From: an uncultured Bacteroidales bacterium
Lineage (GTDB): Bacteria; Bacteroidota; Bacteroidia; Bacteroidales; WCHB1-69
Assembly: GCA_900316305.1 (NCBI GenBank)
Contig: ONCM01000013.1
Location: 1 to 64,000 of the forward strand
Direction of reading: 5' to 3'
Length of the DNA: 64,000 bases
In this document: piece after piece, positions 1 through 7,302 of the stretch
Layout of the letters: each line of letters starts with the position of its first letter
How positions within the stretch are numbered: position 1 is the stretch's first letter
Notes under the pieces: generated by a model
The model's input: the letters and a program-made list of their open reading frames with translations, nothing else
Told to the model about the DNA's origin: nothing
Database searches by the model: none
Position numbers and translations under genes: made by a program

Positions 1-1
1 C

Positions 2-283
2 GAAAAGCTGGCCATCATGGCGAAAGCCACCCACTTCAACCCCGTCGATATGGTGTGCGCCATCAAGAACTACAAGGGCGAGAAGTTCGACCTGCTGCAA
101 TATGTTGACCCCAACACGGGCTTCATTTCCTCCAAGTCATACAACGGCAAGATCTTGAAAGCCATGGAGTTGCCTGGTCTCTGGAACGGCGCGATGGCCG
201 ACTGGATCACCGTGTTCGTGGAGGTGCCGTTGGCCACGTTCAACCCCGTGAAGACGGTGTTTGATCTGCTGAAACGGAACTAG
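2..283 (+). CDS. DUF4301 family protein, C-terminal part
   Basis: The reading frame is open from the window edge (first in-frame codon at base 2) to TAG at 281-283, so only the last ~93 residues are present. The stretch HFNPVDMVC, the YVDPNTGFIS segment and the closing LPGLWNGAM...TVFVEVPL..FNPVKTV pattern match what I know of the end of DUF4301 proteins, a Bacteroidota family of unknown biochemical role (full length about 500 residues). No upstream neighbour is visible. The family call is recognition from memory of the C-terminus; the function is unknown. Confidence 0.75.
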   Translation, partial: EKLAIMAKATHFNPVDMVCAIKNYKGEKFDLLQYVDPNTGFISSKSYNGKILKAMELPGLWNGAMADWITVFVEVPLATFNPVKTVFDLLKRN

Positions 284-300
284 GACTTGAGACTTTTGGA

Positions 301-490
301 CGATGAAAGACGATGAAAGACGATGAAAGACGATGAAAGACGATGAATGAACGATGAAAGACGATGAATGAACGATGAAAGACGATGAATGGTATATTGT
401 ACCGTATTCCATTCATCGTTTTTCATCGATAATATTCATCGATAATATTCATCGATTAATTTCATCGATCAATTTTCATCGTAAAAAATC
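301..490. repeat. CGATGAAAGA tandem array with inverted TTCATCG arm
   Basis: Four perfect 10-bp CGATGAAAGA units start at 301, followed by variants with CGATGAATGA, to about 390. After a short centre (about 391-410) come six or so copies of the reverse complement TTCATCG, spaced 10-16 bp, to about 482. The two arms can pair into one long imperfect hairpin. The array fills the spacer between the DUF4301 gene and the TonB-like gene. The same CGATGAA word forms arrays at 20699, 23092 and 50782. Not CRISPR: there are no spacers of constant length. Confidence 0.85.
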
Positions 491-491
491 G

Positions 492-499
492 TATCTTCG
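492..499 (+). promoter_or_regulatory. -7 box TATCTTCG
   Basis: Fits the Bacteroidota -7 consensus TAnnTTTG with one mismatch; 24 bp before the ATG at 524, just after the CGATGAA array. Confidence 0.5.
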
Positions 500-523
500 C
501 CGCATCATTCAAAATCCCCCCAA

Positions 524-1222
524 ATGAATCCCGGCAAGAACAAATGCGCGTATTTGAAAGAGATACGGAAACGAATTGCCACGGAGAACGGCATCCCGCT
601 GGAGCAACGCGAGTGTACGTTCAAAGGCGAGTGTTCCGGTACGTGTCCCTTCTGCGAGGCGGAGATGCGTTACATCGAAAAGGAGCTCCATAAACGCAGA
701 ACCCTTGGAAAAGCAGTTACCGTTGCGGGTATTGCGCTGTCGTCGGTAATGCTGTTCCCCGCCTGTGGGCCGAAAAATGCGCTCCAAGGCGAACCCGAAC
801 TCCCCTCCGAGCCGGACACCACGCTGACCGTCACCGACACGGTGCCGGCGGACACGGTAGCGGAGATACCTGCGCCTCCGCCATGGGATCCCGGATACTC
901 GCCTTTATTGGGGTTGCTTGAAGAAGAACCCTGGTTCAGCGATGAGGGGTTTCCGCCTGAGTACGACACTCCGCAGCAATGGTTCAATAACCAGCTGCAG
1001 GATTCGGCATTACGGGCCAAAATTGTGGAAAATGTCCACAATGCCGTTTGGCTGGAATATACCACCAACGACAATGGATTTGTGGATGATGTGAAGATTT
1101 ACGGTTTGCCTAAAGATTCCATCGGACAGGAAATCAAGAAGGAGTTGAAATCCATCCTGTTCAAGATGCCCCAGTGGGACACCGCCAAAACGGAATCTCC
1201 ATATCACAGGGTTGCTTTGTGA
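524..1222 (+). CDS. single-span membrane protein with N-terminal Cys motif and TonB-like C-terminus
   Basis: 232 residues. The N-terminal ~60 residues are predicted cytosolic and hold a cysteine cluster (C8, then C31-x5-C37-x3-C41-x2-C44), which looks like a metal-binding or zinc-ribbon type motif. One membrane segment follows (about 64-80), then an acidic, proline- and threonine-rich linker (about 85-130). The last ~65 residues (DNGFVDDVKIYG ... ILFKMPQWD) resemble a degenerate TonB C-terminal domain. I infer an energy-transducer-like or sensor role in the inner membrane. The cysteine motif joined to a TonB-like fold is the notable point; no partner receptor gene is adjacent. Confidence 0.55.
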   Translation: MNPGKNKCAYLKEIRKRIATENGIPLEQRECTFKGECSGTCPFCEAEMRYIEKELHKRRTLGKAVTVAGIALSSVMLFPACGPKNALQGEPELPSEPDTTLTVTDTVPADTVAEIPAPPPWDPGYSPLLGLLEEEPWFSDEGFPPEYDTPQQWFNNQLQDSALRAKIVENVHNAVWLEYTTNDNGFVDDVKIYGLPKDSIGQEIKKELKSILFKMPQWDTAKTESPYHRVAL

Positions 1223-1350
1223 TGCTCGGATTGTGGCTGCCATAAATAATGAACAATCTTATGATGATTACGGATTTCCGGACGCCGTTGCAGCATTCGG
1301 AATTTTTATATTTTTGCCCGTTTTTCGTGCGGATGATGCGATGACGCACT

Positions 1351-1413
1351 GCCTCGGAGAGGCAACACGCGCGAAGCGCAATTAACCCCACACAAGCGCA
1401 GCGCAGTGTGGGG
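1351..1413 (+). repeat. two-hairpin repeat unit, copy 1
   Basis: Hairpin 1 is GCCTC-GGA-GAGGC (1351-1363). Hairpin 2 has stem CCCCACAC (1386-1393) and GTGTGGGG (1406-1413) around a GCG-rich loop. The unit ends 24 bp before the likely start of the flippase gene (1438), so it probably lies in its leader. Copies 2 and 3 are at 2975-3038 and 49854-49910 with the same architecture. Confidence 0.75.
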
Positions 1414-1437
1414 AAAAAACAACAAAACCGCAAACCA

Positions 1438-2934
1438 ATGGCTAACAACGAAGTCAAGAAACTGGCCGGACAGACGGTCATATACGGCGGGAGCACCGTA
1501 CTGGCGCGCCTCCTCAACTACCTGCTGGTGCCGCTCCATACCTACATCTTCCAAAACGCGTCGGATTACGGCGTGGTGGGCGAGCTCTACGCTTGGACCA
1601 GCCTCTTCATCGTGATCCTCACCTACGGCATGGAGACCGCCTTCTTCAAGTTTTCGCAGGACGACAGCATCAAAGACCGCGTCTATAGCACCGTGGTGGG
1701 GTCGCTGTTCGTCACCTCCACCCTCTTCATCGTGCTATGCGGAATCTACTCGCAGCCCATCGCCGACTGGCTGCAATACCCCAACCATCCCGAATATGTG
1801 CGCTGGTTCTCCGTGATTATCGGCGTGGATGCGCTCACCTCCATCTTCTTCGCACACCTGCGGTTTCAGAACCGGGCGATGACCTTTGCGGCGGTGAAAA
1901 TCACCAACATCCTCGTCAACGTGCTGCTCAACCTTTTCTTCCTGCTGCTCTGTCCGTGGCTGCTCACCAAGAACCCCGATTCCGCCTTCGTCAACGCGAT
2001 TTACAACCCTGAAATCGGGGTCGGCTACATCTTTATCGCCAACCTTGTGGCCAGCGTGGTCACCCTGCTGATGCTCTTCCCGGGTATCTTCAAGCAGAAG
2101 TTCGTCTTCGACTGGCAGCTGTGGAAGAAGATGTTCCGCTACGCCTTCCCGTTGCTGATTTTCGGTCTGGCCGGCATCGTGAACGAAACGATGGACCGTG
2201 TGCTGCTCAAGCGGCTGTCGCTCGTCCCCGACCCGCAAGCCTCCGTGGGCATCTACAGCGCTTGCTACAAGATCTCCATCATGATGACCATCTTCATCCA
2301 GGCTTTCAAATACGCTGCGGAGCCCTTCTTCTTCCGCAAAGCGAAGGACAAGGACGCGAAAGAGACCTACGCCGAAGTGATGACCGCCTTTGTGCTGGTC
2401 TGCTCGATCATCTTCGTGGGCATCATGCTCTACATCGACCTCGTGCAATATTTCGTTGGACCGGGCTACCGCGTGGGTCTGCCCATCGTGCCTATCTTGC
2501 TGATGGCCAACCTCTTCCTCGGTATCTTCTACAATCTTTCAATCTGGTACAAGCTCACCAGCCAGACCAAGTTCGGAGCCTACATCGCTATCTTCGGAGC
2601 GGTCATCACCCTGGTTCTCAACTGGTTGCTGATCCCGCGTTTCGACTATATGGGTGCAGCCTGGACCACCTTCGCCTGCTACTTCTCCATGATGGTCGTC
2701 TCCTACCTCCTCGGTCAGAAGTACTACCATGTCGATTACGACCTCAAGCGCATCCTCTTCTACCTCTTCTTCGCGGTGGCCGTCTATGGCCTGAGCCTCG
2801 GTGTCAATAAGCTTTTCGGCATCGAAAAGGTTTGGGTACGGTTGGCGGTGAACACGGTGATTTTGATCGGGTATTTGGGAGTGCTGGCGTGGATGAACCG
2901 GGAAGAACTTAAGAAGTTAGTAGTTAGAAGTTAG
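1438..2934 (+). CDS. polysaccharide biosynthesis flippase (Wzx/MATE-like)
   Basis: 498 residues, almost wholly hydrophobic, with about a dozen or more predicted membrane helices. The N-terminal pattern (LAGQTVIYGGSTVLARLLNY) and length match the MOP-superfamily lipopolysaccharide or O-antigen exporters that flip undecaprenyl-linked sugars across the inner membrane. The frame extends upstream to a GTG at 1408, but that would put the start inside the hairpin of repeat copy 1; ATG 1438 is preferred. The last codons (KKLVVRS and TAG) are written in a TTAG-type heptamer array, so the natural C-terminus has probably been replaced. The gene is bracketed by two direct copies of the two-hairpin repeat. 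Confidence 0.85.
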   Translation: MANNEVKKLAGQTVIYGGSTVLARLLNYLLVPLHTYIFQNASDYGVVGELYAWTSLFIVILTYGMETAFFKFSQDDSIKDRVYSTVVGSLFVTSTLFIVLCGIYSQPIADWLQYPNHPEYVRWFSVIIGVDALTSIFFAHLRFQNRAMTFAAVKITNILVNVLLNLFFLLLCPWLLTKNPDSAFVNAIYNPEIGVGYIFIANLVASVVTLLMLFPGIFKQKFVFDWQLWKKMFRYAFPLLIFGLAGIVNETMDRVLLKRLSLVPDPQASVGIYSACYKISIMMTIFIQAFKYAAEPFFFRKAKDKDAKETYAEVMTAFVLVCSIIFVGIMLYIDLVQYFVGPGYRVGLPIVPILLMANLFLGIFYNLSIWYKLTSQTKFGAYIAIFGAVITLVLNWLLIPRFDYMGAAWTTFACYFSMMVVSYLLGQKYYHVDYDLKRILFYLFFAVAVYGLSLGVNKLFGIEKVWVRLAVNTVILIGYLGVLAWMNREELKKLVVRS

Positions 2935-2947
2935 TAGTTAGCAGTTG
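2912..2947. repeat. heptamer array, TTAGTAG type
   Basis: Five units of period 7 (AAGTTAG, TAGTTAG, AAGTTAG, TAGTTAG, CAGTTG). The first units lie inside the flippase reading frame and provide its stop codon at 2932-2934. Confidence 0.8.
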
Positions 2948-2974
2948 TAACGGGAAGTATCAGATAAACTTTCG

Positions 2975-3038
2975 CGTGCCGGAGGCACGAAAGCTCAATA
3001 ACCCCATACAAGCGTAACGCAGTGGAGCGCAGTGTGGG
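2975..3038 (+). repeat. two-hairpin repeat unit, copy 2
   Basis: Hairpin 1 is CGTGCC-GGA-GGCACG (2975-2989); the linker AATAACCCCATAC is shared with the other copies; hairpin 2 closes with GTGTGGGG at 3031-3038. Direct orientation relative to copy 1, on the other side of the flippase gene. Confidence 0.75.
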
Positions 3039-3312
3039 GTAGCGGAAGCGACGCGGGACAGGCGTGCAGGATGCACGCTACTAACTCAGGAGCAAGTTGT
3101 TTGTCGTTTACCTATGATGCTGTAAAACAATCGAACACAAAACAACTAAAACTTTTTCTTTCAACAAACTGCAACCTTTCGAGTTTTTTGCATCATAATA
3201 ACAGACAATGTTGTTGTTTTTGCAGCGTCGTTTTCTTCAGATAATGTTTAATGGACTTCGCATCATCTGCGAAAACGATGTAAATAGTGACCAACCAGAA
3301 GTCCCCTATATT
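3039..3312. other. spacer without a recognised gene
   Basis: About 270 bp between repeat copy 2 and the membrane-protein gene. It contains a small GCGTGCA/TGCACGC hairpin near 3062-3078 and an A/T-rich tract. A TGTTTTTGC-like string near 3211 could be a weak -7 element. No coding sequence is supported; an in-frame extension of the next gene to 3208 is possible but lacks family support. Confidence 0.5.
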
Positions 3313-3915
3313 ATGAAAAAAGCAATATCAGAAAGTTTTTCCGAACACAAAACAGCGAAAATACTATTGATTGTCTCTGTCTTTTTGTGGGTGGTTTTCG
3401 TTATGGTGCGCTTGTTGCTTCCTAAAGGGACGTTCCTAATTGGACAAGCTGACGGCTGGCTGTTTGCTGCAGCGATGCTTTTTTCTTGGATTTCGTGCGG
3501 CTTTTGGCTGGCAATCCTTATCCGCCAGTGTCATTGGGGTGTCAAAATGGCTTCATGGTTTGCATATAGTTTTGCTACGATAGGCTGGTTATTCCTTTTT
3601 TATGTTGTAGGTTATGTCAAATTAGGCGTGCTACCCGACTGGTACGTCAAAGCCCAAAACAACAAACAGTATGCCATTCGAGGCTATTTTGACTGTTCGT
3701 TTTATACGATGTCCCTCTATCATAAAGAGGGCCTCTTGGAACGTCCTGTTTGCTTCCTTGACTATTACTATGATGTGGAAGACCTCACTTTATCTGTATT
3801 TGAAGACCATGATTCTGTCGTGGTAAAATGCAAAGACCTTTCGACTCAAACAAAACGGACCGACATATACCATTTCGACGGTAGCCTATACGAGAACATT
3901 ATTTTGGACGAATAA
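3313..3915 (+). CDS. hypothetical three-span membrane protein
   Basis: 200 residues from ATG 3313 (MKKAISESF). Three hydrophobic segments are visible at about residues 15-36, 48-70 and 80-100, followed by a soluble C-terminal half of about 90 residues with a run of aromatic residues (DYYYDVEDL). I do not recognise the family. It is more AT-rich than the flippase gene before it. It has no obvious operon partner; the next gene has its own -7 box just after the stop. Starts at 3208 or 3244 are possible but would add an unconserved-looking leader. Confidence 0.6.
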   Translation: MKKAISESFSEHKTAKILLIVSVFLWVVFVMVRLLLPKGTFLIGQADGWLFAAAMLFSWISCGFWLAILIRQCHWGVKMASWFAYSFATIGWLFLFYVVGYVKLGVLPDWYVKAQNNKQYAIRGYFDCSFYTMSLYHKEGLLERPVCFLDYYYDVEDLTLSVFEDHDSVVVKCKDLSTQTKRTDIYHFDGSLYENIILDE

Positions 3916-3918
3916 TCG

Positions 3919-3926
3919 TATCTTTG
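3919..3926 (+). promoter_or_regulatory. -7 box TATCTTTG
   Basis: Exact TAnnTTTG match 25 bp before the ATG of the propeller gene at 3952. Confidence 0.7.
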
Positions 3927-3951
3927 CCCCCAAATTCAAAAACGAAAAAAT

Positions 3952-4906
3952 ATGATAAAATACCTGAAAAACCTGATGTCGATTTGTTTATGCGTGATAT
4001 CGAGTGCGTTGTGTATCGGTCAGAACGTGAAGATTTACGACACCTCCAATTCCGGACTGATTGACAATGACCTTTGGGCCGTGGTAGTGGATCATGACGG
4101 CAACAAATGGTTGGGTACTCTCAAATACGGGTTGGTCAAATTCGACGGCGACACGTTCACCGTTTTCAACAAGGAGAACTCCGCCATCAAAGGCGATTGC
4201 GTGACGACGCTGTTCGTGGATTCAAAAGGGAACCTTTGGGCAGAATATTCACGCCCGGAGGAGGGAATCGTCAAGTTTGATGGTGAAAATTGGACGGTTT
4301 TCACAGCTGCCAGCTTGGGAGTCGAAAGCATTGATGTGCGAGACATCCGCGAAGCCTCCGACGGAGCAATATGGTTCGCCCTTGCTAACAAAGTGGTAAT
4401 ATACAAAGACGGGACTTGGTCCACGATGAAAATCCCCTACGATAATATTCTCTGCATGGATGTTCGGGAAGACGGCACCATCGTGCAGTACGCAGTTGCT
4501 CATTTATTCAAACGGGAAATGGAAAAAATACACGGAGAAGAATTCCGAACTGCAATTGGGCACCATCCGCGGTCTGAAGTTCCGTCCCGACGGCGCTTTG
4601 ATGATCGGTTATGGCGGCGGTTTCGGCGGCGGTGGACTCACTGTGCTGAGCAGCAACCTCAAAGTGTGGACCCATTACAACAAGTCCAACTCTCGGATTC
4701 CCGACCACATGATCCGCGACATTGAATACGACGGCAAAAACTACTGGATGGCCTCAAACAACGGATTGGTGAAAAAGGACGGGGTTGACATTTCTGCGGT
4801 TTTCTTCAGGGAAGGGATGTTCAAAAATGTGATCTCCGACATCGACCTCGAGGGCAAAATCCTATGGATTGCCACCAATTTCGGTCTGATCAAATATGAA
4901 CCATGA
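3952..4906 (+). pseudogene. secreted two-component-regulator-propeller protein, frameshifted
   Basis: The first frame (from 3952) has a signal peptide (ends near SALCIGQ) and repeats of the form VDHDGNKWLGT / FDGDTFTVF / DSKGNLWAEY typical of regulator-propeller (Reg_prop) blades. It stays convincing up to DGTIV near 4485 and then turns into low-quality sequence. The matching continuation (LLIYSNGKWKKYTE ... WIATNFGLIKYEP) is in the next frame and ends at 4906. A frameshift therefore lies between about 4482 and 4500. Comparing with the preceding blade, about two codons plus a frame change seem to be missing. Either a decayed gene or a base-calling error. The intact product would be a short secreted propeller of ~315 residues. 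Confidence 0.75.
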
Positions 4907-4944
4907 AGTTCTTAGGACAACTACAGGGCAAGTATAACACCCCA

Positions 4945-4970
4945 CAAGCACCCTACAAGTACCCTACAAG
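4945..4970. repeat. short 11-bp tandem array
   Basis: Two full units of CAAG(C/T)ACCCTA plus CAAG. It sits in the 333-bp spacer between the propeller gene and the T9SS cargo gene. Apart from this and the -7 box at 5123 I see nothing else in that spacer. Confidence 0.6.
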
Positions 4971-5122
4971 TTCCGGATGGCATACAGACAGATGATTCCA
5001 CACGTCACCCGCGACAGAAATACCTGCTAACGGTGAAAGGGTTGGCGTTATATCGCGGGGGCGAATATTTTTTTGTTTCTACAACGTGACATTTTGTCAA
5101 CATTCGTGTCCGTAAAAATTTG

Positions 5123-5130
5123 TATTTTTG
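5123..5130 (+). promoter_or_regulatory. -7 box TATTTTTG
   Basis: Exact TAnnTTTG match. It implies a leader of about 110 nt before the ATG of the T9SS cargo gene. Confidence 0.65.
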
Positions 5131-5239
5131 TCACTATATTTTTCATCTGAATATCTTGGCTTAAGCAATCGCAAAAACAGGTGAAAAAAAACGAGAATGA
5201 AAAATAGAAAGAACTTTATAGTATTAAATTAAAATCAAG

Positions 5240-6997
5240 ATGCTTATGAAAAAACATGTACTTTTTTTCGCGCTGATGTTTGCTGTAACATCCTTTTTGA
5301 CAGCGCAAACCGTTGTCTTTAGCGACAACTTTGATTCTTACACGGCTGGCAGCCACCTTGCCCAAGTTAATTCAGCTTGGACAACATGGACCAATGCGCC
5401 TGGTGGAAGTGACGATGGCGTTATTTCCAACGCTCAGGCTTATTCCGCGCCCAATTCTCTGTACATTGAGGAGGATATAGACCAAGTCTATCCTTTCAAC
5501 AGCTACACCAGCGGACACTATATCATCGAATTCAAACTATACATCCCCTCTGGGACTCATAACCCTTCAGGTCCGGGTGCCTATTTTAACGTCCAGCACA
5601 TCCTGCGCGGCCAATGGGCTTTGGAATGTTATTTCGACAACGACAGTACGGGTTATCTCCTCGTGGGCAACAGTCAGCACAACTTCAACTATTCCTACAA
5701 CACATGGATTCCTGTCCAGATGGATCTAGACTTGAACAACGACCAAGCCTCCCTTACCATTAACAACAACCTCATTCACAGCTGGCCATTTCACTATACG
5801 CTCAGTACCACCACTGGGGACAATCGGTTGGATGCTGTGAATCTATGTGCGGGAACCGTTGAGAGAAAGATCTTCTATGTGGATGATTTTGTGGTGACCG
5901 AGGTCTCCGCCGCGCAATTTGGCGCCTTTGAAGTCTCCCCGGAAAGCATGTTGCTGGGTGTGGCTTCCAATTCCACGGCCACAGAACCGATTATCATGGG
6001 CAATCCCGGTGAGGGTGCCATTAATTTCAGAGTTGTTCCGACTTACGACATCCCGAACCCGAACCCCACTTCAACGGGAGTGACCGACTTGCATTATTAC
6101 CAAGCTCAAACTCCCTATCAAGCCATCAACTCCTTCGATGGTAATTCCATAAATCTCGCAATTGGCATCCCATCCTCCGCATTGCAGTCGCATATCGGAA
6201 AAACACTCAACGAGATAGATGTTTACTTTTCCAGCAGTGTCGCCAACCCCAAAATACGTGTCTACGCCATGACCGACATGCTCGTCCAGAAGGGGCCTGG
6301 CGAGGTGGTTTATGAACAGACCTTCACTCCCGTGGACGGTTGGAACCATATACAGCTCACAACGCCCTACTTGATCGACGGAAGCGACCTTTGGTTCGGA
6401 ATAGCATACGTGGAAACAGGAATAGCCGGCCACATCTACTTGGACGGTTATACGGCTAACGAATATAGCTGTTGGGCCAATAACGGCAATGGTTGGCAGA
6501 ACCACTTCACCGGCTATGACTACAATTTGATGATTGGCGGTAAGATCGACGGAACGCCCATCGCCCCGTGGATCAACGTGGATCAACCCGACGGCACCAT
6601 CGCCCCCGGCGGCACCGTTACGGACAACATTACCGTGAACACCAACGGCATGAGCCTCGGCGAAACCCACACCGCCAAACTCCATTGCTACTCCAACGAC
6701 CCGGACAACAGTGCGGTAGTGATACCCGTCACCCTCACGATAACAACCGTTTCCGTCAACGAGCACAACCAGATAGAGGTGAGTGTCTATCCAAACCCGG
6801 CTGCCGACTATCTGCAGGTGAACTCCGAGGCAATCGAGCGCGTGGAGATCCACAACATGTCGGGTCAAAAGGTGTTCGACGGCTTCTATGGCGACAGCCA
6901 TGTGGTGATTCCCACCGACGGAATGGCGCCCGGCACATACGTCGTGACCGTGACCGGCAATGGCACAAAAACCACCAAACAGGTGGTTATCCGATAG
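5240..6997 (+). CDS. secreted protein with type IX secretion C-terminal sorting domain
   Basis: 585 residues. A signal peptide (MKKHVLFFALMFAVTS, cleavage after TAQ) is followed by a beta-rich domain (about 25-215) resembling a LamG/concanavalin fold, then an Ig-like or choice-of-anchor region (about 220-500). The last ~80 residues carry the Por secretion tail: VYPNPAADYLQV, an IHNMSGQKV motif and the closing GTYVVTVTGNGTKTTKQVVIR-like strand. This tail directs export across the outer membrane by the type IX system and surface attachment. The translation start could be ATG 5240 or 5246. Substrate unknown; it may be an adhesin or a carbohydrate-binding protein. An intrinsic terminator follows. 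Confidence 0.85.
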   Translation: MLMKKHVLFFALMFAVTSFLTAQTVVFSDNFDSYTAGSHLAQVNSAWTTWTNAPGGSDDGVISNAQAYSAPNSLYIEEDIDQVYPFNSYTSGHYIIEFKLYIPSGTHNPSGPGAYFNVQHILRGQWALECYFDNDSTGYLLVGNSQHNFNYSYNTWIPVQMDLDLNNDQASLTINNNLIHSWPFHYTLSTTTGDNRLDAVNLCAGTVERKIFYVDDFVVTEVSAAQFGAFEVSPESMLLGVASNSTATEPIIMGNPGEGAINFRVVPTYDIPNPNPTSTGVTDLHYYQAQTPYQAINSFDGNSINLAIGIPSSALQSHIGKTLNEIDVYFSSSVANPKIRVYAMTDMLVQKGPGEVVYEQTFTPVDGWNHIQLTTPYLIDGSDLWFGIAYVETGIAGHIYLDGYTANEYSCWANNGNGWQNHFTGYDYNLMIGGKIDGTPIAPWINVDQPDGTIAPGGTVTDNITVNTNGMSLGETHTAKLHCYSNDPDNSAVVIPVTLTITTVSVNEHNQIEVSVYPNPAADYLQVNSEAIERVEIHNMSGQKVFDGFYGDSHVVIPTDGMAPGTYVVTVTGNGTKTTKQVVIR

Positions 6998-7018
6998 TTA
7001 TCCTGTTTTTGAGGATTA

Positions 7019-7046
7019 CGGGCGGAGAATCTCCGCCCGTTTTTTG
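7019..7046 (+). terminator. intrinsic terminator after the T9SS cargo gene
   Basis: Perfect 9-bp stem CGGGCGGAG / CTCCGCCCG with an AAT loop, followed by seven T. It lies 21 bp after the stop codon. Confidence 0.9.
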
Positions 7047-7129
7047 TTTCCGGGAATCCAGTCGTTCCCTTGTCAACAACGTGCGCGCGTGTTTGCCGGT
7101 CGCTCTTCAAGCACTTTCCCGAAAACGTC

Positions 7130-7219
7130 AAATATTCCGATTCGATGGAGCAGGATGACATCGCCAACAGCGCGAAACACCTCGTGGAAATGTTTATTGC
7201 GGCCATCCTGGGAAATTAA
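7130..7219 (+). pseudogene. fossil C-terminal fragment of a family-4 glycosyltransferase
   Basis: The frame ending in TAA at 7217-7219 reads KYSDSMEQDDIANSAK then HLVEMFIAAILGN. It aligns closely with the last residues of the intact glycosyltransferase at 11312 (KYAESMEQYDIAHSVK, then GLVEMFEAAI). Nothing upstream of about 7130 is recognisable; the frame there runs back into the terminator of the previous gene. It is a 5'-truncated relic of a fourth paralogue, about 2.7 kb upstream of the intact trio, with the secreted BNR-type gene and the broken rnz between them. Confidence 0.8.
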
Positions 7220-7233
7220 TTCATAATAATTGC

Positions 7234-7241
7234 TATTTTTG
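7234..7241 (+). promoter_or_regulatory. -7 box TATTTTTG
   Basis: Exact consensus match 61 bp before the ATG at 7303. Confidence 0.65.
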
Positions 7242-7302
7242 CGCCTTCTTTAAAAGAAGGGAAAAATAGTTTTAAGACAAACAGCTTGTAATAAACGACA
7301 AT

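Noticed and set aside
301-350. Four identical 10-bp units resembling a CRISPR array
   Set aside because: Units are contiguous with no spacers, too short for CRISPR repeats, and no cas genes are near.
1408-1437. GTG start for the flippase
   Set aside because: It would lie in the closing stem of repeat copy 1; ATG 1438 begins the family-like sequence.
5131-5239. 110-nt leader of the T9SS cargo gene as a riboswitch
   Set aside because: No recognisable conserved fold; just a long A-rich leader.
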